Source: CAZSAL01 sp964604825 (GTDB taxonomy: Bacteria > Elusimicrobiota > Elusimicrobia > 2-01-FULL-59-12). Taken from it: a stretch of DNA of 64,000 nucleotides. This document shows positions 8,320 to 17,037 of this stretch, piece after piece. The notes beneath the pieces are model-generated. The model searched no databases. It saw only the letters and a list, made by a program, of their open reading frames with translations, and was not told the DNA's origin. How positions within the stretch are numbered: the first letter of the stretch is position 1; every line of letters starts with the position of its first letter. The position numbers and the translations under genes were made by a program. Location of the stretch: assembly GCA_964604825.1 (NCBI GenBank), contig CAZSAL010000004.1, positions 1 through 64,000 on the forward strand, read 5' to 3'.

Positions 8320-8955
8320 TTATCGACTGATCGGATTGATGAGCTCGGGGGAATTGTTCCGGGGACTGTTCACGGCCAGAGACACAGGATAAGACTGCAT
8401 TCTGGCGGCCGGATATGGCGTCAGGAGCGCGACCAGGGCCCTGATGTCAGTCAGCGCCGGGTTGAGCCATTTATCTTCCTGGTCAGGCAAGAGGATGGCC
8501 GGCATACGTTGGTGGACGGCCGCTGCAATTTCGTTGGGAGCGGTCGTGAAGATCGCGAAGGTCTTTGGGTCGCCTTGGTCAAACAGAGCCGGGAATCCAA
8601 ACAACTCGCCACCGTTGAGCTGGAAGCGAACGGGGTATTTCTTGCCGCCTTCCGTACCCCACTCATACCATCCGTCCGCGGGCACAATGCAGCGCTGCGA
8701 TGCCAGGTTCTTTTTGAATACGCCTTTGGCGAGCTTCTCGGCTTGCAGATTAATGATCTGAGGCGCCCACTCGCGTTTCAGGCCCCATCGGCCGGATTCG
8801 AGGCGACGGCCTTTTTCGATCAGAACGATGATTGGGACTTTGGCGGAGGGGGGAATGTTATAACTCGGCTTGAAATCGTCCAGGGCGACTGAATCGATCT
8901 TGAATCGCTTCGCAATCTGATTCGGATCCTTGCTTTGAGTAAATCTTCCGCACAC
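8320..8955 (-). CDS. SRAP-family protein (YedK/HMCES)
   Basis: The protein begins Met-Cys-Gly-Arg-Phe-Thr-Gln, the hallmark of SRAP proteins. After removal of the Met, Cys2 forms a stable thiazolidine link with abasic sites in single-stranded DNA and shields them. Other family marks are the YNIPPSAKVPI segment, the WGL motif, the CIVPADGWYEW stretch with its conserved Glu, and AIFTTAPNE. Its length (211 residues) is normal. The start is GTG 8955. No ribosome site precedes it, but a promoter at 8965-8992 would put the transcript start a few bases upstream, so the mRNA may be leaderless. A degraded 5' end of a second copy lies at 30459. Confidence 0.92.
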   Translation of the reverse strand: MCGRFTQSKDPNQIAKRFKIDSVALDDFKPSYNIPPSAKVPIIVLIEKGRRLESGRWGLKREWAPQIINLQAEKLAKGVFKKNLASQRCIVPADGWYEWGTEGGKKYPVRFQLNGGELFGFPALFDQGDPKTFAIFTTAPNEIAAAVHQRMPAILLPDQEDKWLNPALTDIRALVALLTPYPAARMQSYPVSLAVNSPRNNSPELINPISR

Positions 8956-9165
8956 GAGGATTACATTTTATCTTGTCAGCGCAGAGGTACAATAAGAAAG
9001 ACCGCCTGAAAATAGACTTCGGCATATAAGGATTGCGTGAATAAATTAGACAAGGACACCGGATGGAGCCACACCAAGGCTATGTCGATTTGCGGGTGTG
9101 GCCATAGGGAGAAGAGCCATCGGCCTATCAGCCGGAAATGCAGCCTTTGTAGCTGTCACCAATTC
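8933..9165. repeat. Left copy of the locus that brackets the pigment cluster
   Basis: This stretch covers the first codons of the SRAP gene, its promoter and the small Cys-rich gene at 9037. It aligns without gaps over the first 104 bases with 30459-30562 and continues through the Cys-rich reading frame to about 30691. By eye most positions agree. The offset is 21526 bases. The pigment cluster lies exactly between the copies. Confidence 0.85.
8965..8992 (-). promoter_or_regulatory. Predicted promoter of the SRAP gene
   Basis: On the minus strand, TTGTAC (8987-8992) and TAAAAT (8965-8970) are 16 bases apart, a fair sigma-70 match. Transcription would start near 8958, about three bases before the GTG start, which implies a leaderless message. 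The same elements (TTGTAC and TAAGAT) are kept in the second copy at 30491-30518. Confidence 0.45.
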
Positions 9166-9201
9166 CAATCAGAGAAACGGAAGATGACCTCTAGTAGATA
9201 A
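9037..9201 (+). CDS. Small zinc-ribbon-like protein, left copy
   Basis: This 54-residue frame starts at GTG 9037, with AAGGA five bases upstream. It contains a CGCGHREKSHRPISRKC segment followed by CSLCSCH. That gives five Cys and two or three His residues in a spacing that could hold one zinc ion. A diverged homologue lies at 30563. Between the two copies many third positions differ while the Cys/His core is kept, which supports real coding. I know no function. The gene is divergent from SRAP and the two may share a control region. Confidence 0.6.
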   Translation: MNKLDKDTGWSHTKAMSICGCGHREKSHRPISRKCSLCSCHQFQSEKRKMTSSR

Positions 9202-9270
9202 GGATTCAAAACAAAATAGTATTAGCGAATTCATTACAGACGAGCGGCTAGGCTCAGGAGGGAACATATA

Positions 9271-9861
9271 ATGAACATGAAATATGTGAAGCGATGCTCA
9301 TCTATCGCCGCAGCAGTTCTAGCTCTAGCAGCTTGGTGTCATGCTGCGAATTTTGTCATTGTCCCTTCTGAGTCGACAGTCTCCTTTCAGGTGAAAGGTC
9401 CGATTGGCAAAGTTAAAGGCAAATTCGAAAAGTTTGAGGGCCGATTCTCTTACGATCCCAGCCAACCAGCCCAATGGGGCGCAATGGCCACCATTGATAT
9501 CAGCAGTATTCACACCGGAATCCATAAACGCGATAGCGATCTACAGCATGCAGAATTTCTAGACGTAAAATCGTTTCCGGCCATGACGTTCACAAGCACA
9601 TCCGCCTCACAAACCCCGAGTGAAAAACCTAGAGTTCACGGGACGCTCGCGCTACATGGCATAACACTTCCGGTTGATCTCACTATCGAGAGTATCGAAG
9701 CCACCCCGGCTAACTCCGTTCCTCAAAAGATCCATGCGGTCGCAACATCCCGCATCGACCGTAAAGAATTTGGCGTGGGTTTGACGCACGGCACTTTCAT
9801 GGTGGGCCGATTCGTTGATATTCGACTCGACATTCAAGGCGTACTCTCTACTGCTCCCTGA
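9271..9861 (+). CDS. YceI-family secreted lipid-binding protein
   Basis: The N-terminus has a signal peptide ending near Cys-His-Ala-Ala (about residue 25). The mature part follows the YceI pattern: a VIVPSESTVSFQVKG opening, an IDISSIHTG strand, the HAEFLDVKSFPAMTF motif and a C-terminal RKEFGVG segment. YceI proteins are periplasmic lipocalin-like barrels that bind isoprenoid or similar lipids. The gene has a strong ribosome site (GGAGG). Its end overlaps the convergent PIG-L gene by 28 bases. Its place beside a polyene-lipid cluster suggests, as inference, a role in carrying a hydrophobic product or precursor. Confidence 0.9.
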   Translation: MNMKYVKRCSSIAAAVLALAAWCHAANFVIVPSESTVSFQVKGPIGKVKGKFEKFEGRFSYDPSQPAQWGAMATIDISSIHTGIHKRDSDLQHAEFLDVKSFPAMTFTSTSASQTPSEKPRVHGTLALHGITLPVDLTIESIEATPANSVPQKIHAVATSRIDRKEFGVGLTHGTFMVGRFVDIRLDIQGVLSTAP

Positions 9862-10769
9862 ACCGATTCAAAGAGTTCGTTCTTGCGTACGAATGAATTC
9901 AGAAATCGCTGGCTATAGCCGTATTGGGTGCGGTGTTTTTGAAGAGCCAGTAGTTTCGTGGACACCTGCGCTGGGGTTAAGGTCAACGTCACCCAGTGAT
10001 ATCTATCTTTTAACACGGGTGGTGGTTCGAGCGTTCGGTCCTTGTGTAATCCTCGTGGCTGCGGCCAATCCTTAGCATGAACCAAGTAACCAAAACGTTC
10101 GGGTTGCTGTTCATTCGATCGCTGGAATAATTCATTCACAAAGAGATAGAGCGCACGATGGTCGGGCATAATATCCGTTGATTGCGGATAAAAAACCTTC
10201 GTAGGTTGGAAATCCTTCATGATCGCTTCGATATCCCGCGAAATTTCTTCGGCTTTGTATGGTGCTTTAGGCCTGTATGCAAATGCATATGGCACGGCGC
10301 TCATCCGGGTGTGAGGATTTTCAAAAGCTGGTATGCTTCCCCGGTGATGCTTCCAGATGGTGAGTGTCCCAAAGTCCGGGTAACCGAGGAATACCAGCGC
10401 TTTGGGGCCGATGCCGAGAACTTCAGCTGCAGACAATGATTCCTGGCGGCGAATCTCTCCCAACTCAAGCATCGAGCTTGGCCGAAAAACAGGGTGATGC
10501 CGGTAGACCGTCATCGACCAACGGTTGTAATCCCCATTAGTTAAGAATACGACAAGAACTGGTATGTGGGCCTCTGCCGCCTGCTGAATCATGCCGCCGC
10601 AGCAGAGCACTTCATCATCCGGATGAGGGGCCAAAATCAGGATACGGTCACTGGAAATCAGAGTCAGCTCCTGTCCCGACACCTTCATTGGCAAGATCAA
10701 AGGTCCCAGAAGGATTCCCACGACAAGCAAGAACCGAACCATTTCAGGAATCCTAATAAAATCAATCAT
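9834..10769 (-). CDS. PIG-L/LmbE-family deacetylase, exported
   Basis: The zinc-binding motif AHPDDE reads APHPDDEVLCCGG here, with later His residues in the PDHRALY stretch. This matches the PIG-L family, which removes acetyl groups from N-acetylglucosamine-type sugars. A hydrophobic N-terminus ending near SGQE suggests export. I chose ATG 10769, with AAAGGTGG upstream; a TTG lies just before it. The gene diverges from the radical SAM gene with only about 30 bases between starts. A glycosyltransferase sits in the same cluster, so it may trim a sugar on the pigment (inference). Confidence 0.85.
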   Translation of the reverse strand: MIDFIRIPEMVRFLLVVGILLGPLILPMKVSGQELTLISSDRILILAPHPDDEVLCCGGMIQQAAEAHIPVLVVFLTNGDYNRWSMTVYRHHPVFRPSSMLELGEIRRQESLSAAEVLGIGPKALVFLGYPDFGTLTIWKHHRGSIPAFENPHTRMSAVPYAFAYRPKAPYKAEEISRDIEAIMKDFQPTKVFYPQSTDIMPDHRALYLFVNELFQRSNEQQPERFGYLVHAKDWPQPRGLHKDRTLEPPPVLKDRYHWVTLTLTPAQVSTKLLALQKHRTQYGYSQRFLNSFVRKNELFESVQGAVESTP

Positions 10770-10801
10770 CAAACGCCACCTTTCTTCGACGGTGTTGTAA
10801 A

Positions 10802-12154
10802 ATGATGCCGATGAGAATAGGCTTCGTTTCGGCTAATCGAGAAGTGTTGCCTGATCCTGTGATTCCATTGGGAGTCCTTTCGGTGATGTCGGCGTTGCCC
10901 GAACATCATGAAAAGGTTCTTTGGGATCTGTGTTTTTCGACAGATCCTCTCTCCGAAATTAAGGCCAGAATACGGGAATTTAGGCCCGATATGCTGGCCG
11001 TAGGATTGCGCAATCTCCAGAACAATGCCTATTCGGACGTCAGCAACAACCTTCGCTATTACACAGACCTCATTGCCGCGATTCGCATGGTCACGCGCGC
11101 TCCAATCGTCGTAGGTGGTGGTGGTTTCAGTGTAGCTCCTGAAGCGCTTATGGCTCATCTCAAGCCTGACTATGGCATTGTTGGCGAAGGCGATTACACT
11201 TTCCCTGGTCTTGTAGAACGCCTTGATTCAGGGATGCCGGTTGATGACATCCCTAATCTTTGTCAATTTTCAAATAGTAAGGTCCGCCGGACCGCAGCTA
11301 CTAGCACATCTATTGATTTGAACTCTTTACCGATTCCTCTCCGCGATCCCGTCGATGCGAGATATTACGATGGCGGCATTGAATCGATTCAAACGAAGCG
11401 CGGCTGCGCTCTACGGTGCGATTACTGCACCTATCCACTTATCGAAGGCCGGTCCTATCGCCTGAAGGACCCCGTGCGCGTTGTCGATGAAATGATCGAC
11501 CTAGCCCATAGGCCGGAAGTCACGCATTTCTTCATAGTGGACTCCGTATTCACAATTCCTCCGGCCCATGCTAAGGCTGTCTGCCGGGAAATGATCCGGC
11601 GAAGGTTCGATATCCCCTGGACGTGTTACGGCAATCCCATCGGCTTTGATGCAGAGCTGGCACATTTGATGAGTGACGCCGGTTGCGCCGGGATTGAAGT
11701 CGGTTCAGACTCGGGGTCTGATCGCGTGCTGAAGAATTTGCGCAAAGGTTTCACGACATCCTCCATTAAGAATTTCCACTATCTCTGTGCGGCCGAGGGT
11801 CTCAAGGATTGCCACACATTCATCCTTGGCACCGAGGGCGAAACTCTAGATGAAGTTCAAACCACATTGCGGTTCGCTGCGGACCTCGATCCCTACGCTG
11901 CCATACTATCTGTCTGGAACGATGACAATGACATCTTCGGTGGGAAAGCCGCTGCCGAGCGGACTCATTTTAGAAAAATCGTCTTGGAAGAAATCTCGGC
12001 CAATCAGCATTTATTTCCCTATTGGGTGGTCCAGGAATTGGGCATTCTTTTTGATCCCTCCCTTTTTCAGTTGCTGAGGGCACGAGGGATTCAGGGTCCC
12101 CTTTGGCAGTACATCCGCAATGCAGGCTCATCGTTCAAACTTAAGGAGGCATGA
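10802..12154 (+). CDS. B12-binding-domain radical SAM protein
   Basis: The first 150 residues form a cobalamin-binding-like region without a clear DxHxxG motif. Next comes a radical SAM core with the cluster-binding Cys at 202, 206 and 209 (CALRCDYC). An IEVGSDSGSDRVLKNLRKG stretch and the GTEGETLDEV segment are typical of this class. Such enzymes methylate or rearrange unreactive carbons, but the substrate cannot be read from sequence. It heads the main plus-strand operon of the pigment cluster and is coupled to the next gene by ATGA. I do not recall radical SAM proteins as a standard part of aryl-polyene clusters. ATG codons at 10802, 10805 and 10811 are all possible starts. Confidence 0.88.
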   Translation: MMPMRIGFVSANREVLPDPVIPLGVLSVMSALPEHHEKVLWDLCFSTDPLSEIKARIREFRPDMLAVGLRNLQNNAYSDVSNNLRYYTDLIAAIRMVTRAPIVVGGGGFSVAPEALMAHLKPDYGIVGEGDYTFPGLVERLDSGMPVDDIPNLCQFSNSKVRRTAATSTSIDLNSLPIPLRDPVDARYYDGGIESIQTKRGCALRCDYCTYPLIEGRSYRLKDPVRVVDEMIDLAHRPEVTHFFIVDSVFTIPPAHAKAVCREMIRRRFDIPWTCYGNPIGFDAELAHLMSDAGCAGIEVGSDSGSDRVLKNLRKGFTTSSIKNFHYLCAAEGLKDCHTFILGTEGETLDEVQTTLRFAADLDPYAAILSVWNDDNDIFGGKAAAERTHFRKIVLEEISANQHLFPYWVVQELGILFDPSLFQLLRARGIQGPLWQYIRNAGSSFKLKEA

Positions 12155-12555
12155 TCGTGAAAAAGCCAAGCTTAATAATCGGGATTCTGTCGGCAGTGCT
12201 AATCTCAGGGTGCTTCACGCATAGAGTTTTACTGAATCCAGAGGTCAATATTCCAGCGAATCTATCACAAACGGATGTCCAAACAGCCATACATAAAGCT
12301 TTTGACAGTTACGGATGGACAGTGGATAAACAAGAATCTGGATTGATCACGGCACATTTGCAGCAGGACAAGTTTTTCGCGAGTGTTCGCGTGGTCTATG
12401 ATCAAAACAGGGCAACTATAGAATATGTCGAAAGCAAAAACTTCTGGCATGAAAAGTCCGTCACGGGGGAAGAAAGAATTCATAGCCGTTATAACGTCTG
12501 GGTTAAGAATATTGCTGAGAGCCTTGCGGTCAAGTTGAATCCCAAACACCAGTAA
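12151..12555 (+). CDS. Hypothetical lipoprotein
   Basis: The N-terminal hydrophobic stretch ends in a lipobox (LISGC, Cys about residue 21), so the product should be a lipid-anchored periplasmic or outer-membrane protein. The rest (about 110 residues) is a small alpha/beta domain with DVQTAIHKAFDSYGW and VRVVYDQNRATIEY stretches. These resemble small lipoproteins of unknown function with a paired helix-strand layout. It overlaps the stop of the radical SAM gene by four bases. Confidence 0.7.
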   Translation: MIVKKPSLIIGILSAVLISGCFTHRVLLNPEVNIPANLSQTDVQTAIHKAFDSYGWTVDKQESGLITAHLQQDKFFASVRVVYDQNRATIEYVESKNFWHEKSVTGEERIHSRYNVWVKNIAESLAVKLNPKHQ

Positions 12556-12576
12556 ATATCTGACGGCGGCCTTGTT

Positions 12577-13386
12577 CTGATTAGTGATAAAATAACCTCC
12601 GCTATAGACCAAATCTGGCGACGATTTGTTGAGCTAATTTCATTTGCCCTGTTTGGATTAGGCGGCCTGATTCTGGGGACGTTTGTTTTCCCTTTTATAT
12701 GGATCCTTCCTGCTTCGCGGGCTGCGAAGACATCCTTGATTCAATGGGTTGTTTATCGTTCTTTTAGACTGTTTTTGGGGTTCATTGAAGCATTCAAAGG
12801 TATGGAATTCCGGTTTGAAGGAGCGGAATTCCTCAAAAGTCCTGGCGCCGGACTCATCATCGCCAATCATCCGACACTGCTTGATGTTGTTGTTCTAATT
12901 TCACAGCTTCCACAGGTGGATTGTATCGTCAAGAAGGAACTGTGGAATAATTTCTTTCTTAAGCTAATCGTCTCTTGGGCGGGATATATTCCTAACGACG
13001 ATGGCTTAGGGTTAACAGAAGCCGCAATTCAACGATTAGGGGAAGGAAGAAAGGTCATAATCTTTCCAGAAGGGACCCGGTCTCCTCAAGAAGGAATACG
13101 ACCTTTCAATAAGGGCTTCGCATATATCGCCGTACGCTCTAGGTGTCTTCTGTGGCCGGTAGTCATGACCTGTCGTCCCGCCGCGTTAATGAAGGGGCAA
13201 AGCGTGTTTAGCGTTCCGCTCACGCGCGCGAGACTTACTGCCGTTGCCGGCAAGCCGCTCAATCCGGTGGACTATATCGAAGCTGGGGACCGCGATCCCA
13301 TTGCAGCCAGAAAAGTAGCCGCGGCCGTACAGCGATACTTTGAGGAGAAATTAGACGATGCAGAACTTGGAAGAACTGGAAAATGA
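12577..13386 (+). CDS. PlsC-type lysophospholipid acyltransferase
   Basis: The motifs NHPTLLD (the HX4D catalytic box) and FPEGTRS are those of 1-acylglycerol-3-phosphate acyltransferases. The open frame reaches back to a stop at 12553. It encodes an N-terminal membrane helix (FALFGLGGLILGTFVFPFIW) before any ATG, GTG or TTG; the first such start is TTG 12736. That helix looks genuine for the family, so translation probably begins at CTG 12577 or ATT 12580. The role would be to esterify an acyl or aryl-polyene chain to a glycerolipid at the inner membrane. The end overlaps the first ACP gene by 29 bases. Confidence 0.78.
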   Translation: MISDKITSAIDQIWRRFVELISFALFGLGGLILGTFVFPFIWILPASRAAKTSLIQWVVYRSFRLFLGFIEAFKGMEFRFEGAEFLKSPGAGLIIANHPTLLDVVVLISQLPQVDCIVKKELWNNFFLKLIVSWAGYIPNDDGLGLTEAAIQRLGEGRKVIIFPEGTRSPQEGIRPFNKGFAYIAVRSRCLLWPVVMTCRPAALMKGQSVFSVPLTRARLTAVAGKPLNPVDYIEAGDRDPIAARKVAAAVQRYFEEKLDDAELGRTGK

Positions 13387-13645
13387 AATTAAGGTCCTTA
13401 TCGTGAATTCATTGAGGCTCGAAGATGTAAAGCCTCATGACATTAAGAGCGGTCAACCTCTATTCGGGAAGGGATTAGGATTGGATTCCATCGATGCGTT
13501 GGAGCTCTCCGTCGCACTTGCAAAGAAATACGGTGTACTGCTAGATGGAAAGACAACCGACTATAAGAAGCATTTTGCGTCAGTGCGAAATCTGGCTTTG
13601 TTTGTGTCAACTCGGCCAAAGGGGAAAAACAAAAAAAAGCCATGA
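13358..13645 (+). CDS. Acyl carrier protein 1 of the polyene pathway
   Basis: The small acidic helical protein has the phosphopantetheine site GLDSIDALEL, with attachment Ser44. It starts inside the acyltransferase gene and is followed by a second ACP with a four-base overlap. Paired ACP genes next to an acyl ligase and ketosynthases are typical of aryl-polyene clusters (ApeE/ApeF in the E. coli cluster). The C-terminal tail is very Lys-rich (KGKNKKK), which is unusual for an ACP. Confidence 0.9.
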   Translation: MQNLEELENEIKVLIVNSLRLEDVKPHDIKSGQPLFGKGLGLDSIDALELSVALAKKYGVLLDGKTTDYKKHFASVRNLALFVSTRPKGKNKKKP

Positions 13646-13911
13646 TCACGAAAGAGGCAGTTACAAAAAAGGTAAAAGAAGTGTTTGAGCGCGAGTTCGA
13701 TATTGCACCGTCAGAAATGAAGCCGGGAGCCAATCTGTATAAGGATTTGGGCTTAGACAGTATCGACGCCATCGATCTGGTCGTCCGTTTGGAGGTCGAA
13801 ACGGGATTAAAATTGAAAGCGACCGAGTTGAAATCTATCCGCACGTTTCAGGACGTGGTCGACGTTGTTTGGAAGAAACTCCAGAAGAAAAAAGCCGCCC
13901 GTGAGAAATGA
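13642..13911 (+). CDS. Acyl carrier protein 2 of the polyene pathway
   Basis: The phosphopantetheine motif is DLGLDSIDAIDL, with Ser40. The length (89 residues) is close to that of standard ACPs. It is coupled to ACP1 and to the membrane protein that follows by ATGA overlaps. With two ACPs, one may carry the aryl starter and the other the malonyl or growing chain; this is inference from described aryl-polyene systems. The tail is again Lys-rich. Confidence 0.92.
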   Translation: MITKEAVTKKVKEVFEREFDIAPSEMKPGANLYKDLGLDSIDAIDLVVRLEVETGLKLKATELKSIRTFQDVVDVVWKKLQKKKAAREK

Positions 13912-14552
13912 TGACACCAAGTGCAGGGACGCAAGACAAGGCATCCTGCCCAACTAAAGTCTTTTCGCTCGCTGTTGCAGCCCTTATTCTGACGTACCCC
14001 TTCTTGGTCTACTTTGGCTGGCAGCGGATCAGCCCGCGCCTTATTATGGGAGCAGCAATTGTTTTATTCGGATTACGTCTGCTTTTCGCAGCTTCCCGAC
14101 TGAGTCGATCCCAATGCAAGGAACTGGCAGAACCATGGCTTTTCCCTGCTGCATTCCTCTTGATCGCATTCGCTATAGGACGCCGGACATTGATTCTTTA
14201 TTGGCCAGCAACAATATCCACCGCACTACTTTTCGCGTTTGGCCGCACGCTGGCACACCCACCGACAGTTGTTGAACTCTTTGCCCGAGTTCAAAAATCA
14301 ATACTGACAGACGAGGAAATCGCCTATTGCCGTAACGTCACGCGGATATGGTGTCTATTCTTTATGGCAAACGGATCGATCGCGCTATGGCTTGCATGGG
14401 GCGGCTCACTACGAGAATGGACGCTGTATAACGGAATGATTTCGTATCTGCTCATTGGAACTCTGATGGCCTCAGAGTATTTCTACCGTCACTGGCGATT
14501 TCGACCGGAGGGCCATTTGTTGAGCAATTGGATGAATCGATGGACCCACTAA
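13908..14552 (+). CDS. Multi-pass membrane protein of the polyene cluster
   Basis: Four or five hydrophobic helices can be seen (about residues 17-40, 42-62, 75-105, 145-165 and 170-190). A protein of this size and topology sits between the ACPs and the ligase in aryl-polyene clusters (ApeG-like, COG4648 type) and has no settled biochemical role. The start could be ATG 13908 or 13911, which are adjacent. The end overlaps the ligase gene. Confidence 0.7.
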   Translation: MMTPSAGTQDKASCPTKVFSLAVAALILTYPFLVYFGWQRISPRLIMGAAIVLFGLRLLFAASRLSRSQCKELAEPWLFPAAFLLIAFAIGRRTLILYWPATISTALLFAFGRTLAHPPTVVELFARVQKSILTDEEIAYCRNVTRIWCLFFMANGSIALWLAWGGSLREWTLYNGMISYLLIGTLMASEYFYRHWRFRPEGHLLSNWMNRWTH

Positions 14553-16285
14553 ACTGCTTGATGTTGGCCAAGAGGCCGCGTCACGCCGTTGTCGCCTTAA
14601 ACCGTAATCGAACGTATTCATGGGATGAATTCCAGAATCACGTGGGTGGCTTGTGTGCGCAATTATCGAAGTGCCCCGGTGGGCGTTGGCTGCTGACGTG
14701 CCAATCTAGTTATGCTTTCGCAGTTGGACTTTTTGCGTTGTGGCATACCGAGCGCGTAGCCGTGCTGGCGCCCAATCAACAACCCAAGAGTCTAGTGGAA
14801 GTGGCAAAAGGCGTCGCCGGTCTCATCACAGATAGTGATCATTCAGCACCTCGTATTCCTCGGCTACGACCCCTCGCGACGTCCGCCAGGGCGCGGGGGT
14901 GGGAGAAATTGAAGCTCTCTCAAACCTGTTTGGAGCTATTTACGTCGGGGTCGACCGGAGACCGCAAAGTGGTCTTGAAGAATCTATCTATGCTGCAATG
15001 CGAAATTGCGGCTTTGGAAGCGACGTTTGGTAATCGACTGAGGGATTCTGCAGCCTATTCGACAGTTTCGCATCAGCACATTTATGGATTGCTCTTTCGA
15101 CTCTTATGGCCCCTAAGCTCCGCGCGACCATTTATCGATGAATCGGTGTCATTTTGGGAAGAATTGGACATAAGCATTGCTCGAGGAAGATCGGTCTATT
15201 TAGTGAACTCCCCCACACATCTCGAACGAATCTCGTCAACAGGTCGTAAGGCGCTTGTAGCCGCCCATCCCCGAGCGATCTTTTCGTCTGGCGGGCCGCT
15301 CCGGGTATCTGCGGCCGCGCAAATAAGGGAAATACTCGGGGCAGCACCGATAGAGGTGTTTGGCTCAACGGAGACGGGTGGCGTCGGCTGGCGACTATGT
15401 AATAGGACTAAGAGATCGCAAGACTGGACACCCTTGAGAGGCGTAACAATTTCAGTAGAAGGCGCGGCCAGCATAGGGACTTTTCGCGTCAGCTCGCCGT
15501 TTGTAAGTTCAGCGGACGCATCGCTCATAATGGGCGATCGAGGAATAGTGTTACCCAATGGCAAGTTCCGTATTGAAGGTCGCATCGACCGAATCGTCAA
15601 AATATCGGAAAAACGTGTATCCCTCGACGACATGGAACGTCGCCTTTCGCGTCACCCCTGGGTAGCTGAAACCAAAGTCGTTCTGCTCCATTCTAACGAC
15701 GAGTCCTCCAGAAGTGTTCTTGGCGCGGCCATCGTTTTGAATTCGAAGGGCGAATCTCAACTTAAGCGGGGAGGGAGACCCGCGCTATCCGTGGCTTTCC
15801 GGAGACATCTTCAAAAACACTTTGATATATCAACGCTGCCTCGTATATTCCGATTCATTGAAGTCATGCCCGGAAATGCCCAGGGCAAAGTATCGGAAAT
15901 CTCTCTTAAGTCTATCTTCCAGAGCCAATTCGATTCTGCGGTGACGATGCCGCAACGACTTCGAGAGACCAAGACAAATTCAGCACTTCGAGTTCGCTAC
16001 CGTGTTCCTCGCGAATTGGCCTATTTTGAAGGGCATTTTCCGCACTATCCGGTCGTTCCAGGGATTGTCCAGATTCGCTGGGTGGTCGAAGCCGCGAGCC
16101 AATGGTTGGGAAGTCGGTTTGATATTCAACGCATGGAGGCGATCAAATTCAAGAACTTACTCCTTCCAAATCAGATGTTTTCCTTGACAGTAGATAAGGA
16201 ACGTTCGGGAATGTCGTCGATATTGCGTTTTTCTCTTTCGGAGAAAAACACCCTCTACAGTTCAGGCCGCCTGGTGTTAGCATGA
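14540..16285 (+). CDS. Acyl-CoA/ACP ligase fused to a FabZ-like dehydratase
   Basis: Residues 1-450 form an AMP-forming ligase of the adenylate family, with the ATP loop TSGSTGDRK and a later FGSTETGG motif. The last 110 residues form a hotdog dehydratase with YFEGHFPHYPVVPG (catalytic His499). The ligase would activate an aromatic acid (cinnamate, coumarate or hydroxybenzoate) and load it on an ACP; the dehydratase domain would remove water during polyene extension. In the E. coli aryl-polyene cluster these are, as I recall, separate genes (apeH, apeI), so the fusion is notable. ATG 14540 was taken; TTG 14528 is also open. The gene is coupled to the neighbours on both sides. Confidence 0.9.
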   Translation: MDPLNCLMLAKRPRHAVVALNRNRTYSWDEFQNHVGGLCAQLSKCPGGRWLLTCQSSYAFAVGLFALWHTERVAVLAPNQQPKSLVEVAKGVAGLITDSDHSAPRIPRLRPLATSARARGWEKLKLSQTCLELFTSGSTGDRKVVLKNLSMLQCEIAALEATFGNRLRDSAAYSTVSHQHIYGLLFRLLWPLSSARPFIDESVSFWEELDISIARGRSVYLVNSPTHLERISSTGRKALVAAHPRAIFSSGGPLRVSAAAQIREILGAAPIEVFGSTETGGVGWRLCNRTKRSQDWTPLRGVTISVEGAASIGTFRVSSPFVSSADASLIMGDRGIVLPNGKFRIEGRIDRIVKISEKRVSLDDMERRLSRHPWVAETKVVLLHSNDESSRSVLGAAIVLNSKGESQLKRGGRPALSVAFRRHLQKHFDISTLPRIFRFIEVMPGNAQGKVSEISLKSIFQSQFDSAVTMPQRLRETKTNSALRVRYRVPRELAYFEGHFPHYPVVPGIVQIRWVVEAASQWLGSRFDIQRMEAIKFKNLLLPNQMFSLTVDKERSGMSSILRFSLSEKNTLYSSGRLVLA

Positions 16286-17037
16286 CGGAATCATCTATAC
16301 AGCACTGCATCGTCATTCCAGTTTATCGCCATTTTGGTCCCCTCGCAGTCGTCCTTGATCAGTTGGACCGATACGGTCTACGCTGCTATTTAGTGGATGA
16401 CTGCAATGAAACCCCTCTAAAGGACGCGATGGCCGCAGAACTTAGCCGCCGACCCCATGTCGAAGTACTTCGGTTGGAGATTCACGGCGGGAAAGGCGCT
16501 GCTTGTGTCGAAGGTGCACGCCTGGCGCATCGACACGGATTTAGTCACGCGATTTTTATAGATGCGGACGACCAGCACGAGGTGGCCGATATTCCTCGAG
16601 TGCTGGCGCTGTCACTCCAGAATCCGACGGCAATGATTCTAGGGAATCCGATGTTTGATCCATCTGCGCCAATGGCGCGACGTTTCGGACGGATTGTTAG
16701 CAACATGTGGGTATGGCTTGAGACATTATCGTTTGATATCAAGGACTCGCTCTGCGGATTTCGTTGTCTACCGCTTGATCCTTTTCTCCGAATTGCCTCG
16801 GGCTGTCAGCTGGGGCGCCGAATGGATTTCGATCCCGACATTGCGGTGCGTCTATTCTGGGAGGGCGTGCCGGCTGTAAATTTTGAAACTCACATACGCT
16901 ATCCTCCCCAAGGAATCTCGAGCTTTGATTTTCTGCACGATAACGTAGCCTTGTTTCGGCTCCACTCTAAGCTCTTTTTTGGCATGGTGGTACGTAGTCC
17001 CCTTCTTTTGCTTCGCCATTGGTCACACGCCCCATGA
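16282..17037 (+). CDS. Family 2 glycosyltransferase
   Basis: The opening IVIPVYRHF, the LVDDCN acidic site and the FIDADDQHE metal-binding motif place this in the GT2 family of inverting glycosyltransferases. It would transfer a sugar from an activated donor at the inner face of the membrane. In some aryl-polyene clusters a glycosyltransferase and an LpxL-type acyltransferase are fused (ApeJ as I recall); here they are two genes with a four-base overlap. The PIG-L deacetylase in the cluster may act on the added sugar (inference). Confidence 0.88.
   Translation: MTESSIQHCIVIPVYRHFGPLAVVLDQLDRYGLRCYLVDDCNETPLKDAMAAELSRRPHVEVLRLEIHGGKGAACVEGARLAHRHGFSHAIFIDADDQHEVADIPRVLALSLQNPTAMILGNPMFDPSAPMARRFGRIVSNMWVWLETLSFDIKDSLCGFRCLPLDPFLRIASGCQLGRRMDFDPDIAVRLFWEGVPAVNFETHIRYPPQGISSFDFLHDNVALFRLHSKLFFGMVVRSPLLLLRHWSHAP

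Noticed and set aside
8269..8892. 207-codon plus-strand frame opposite SRAP
   Set aside because: SRAP motifs (Met-Cys-Gly-Arg start, WYEW) on the minus strand are decisive.
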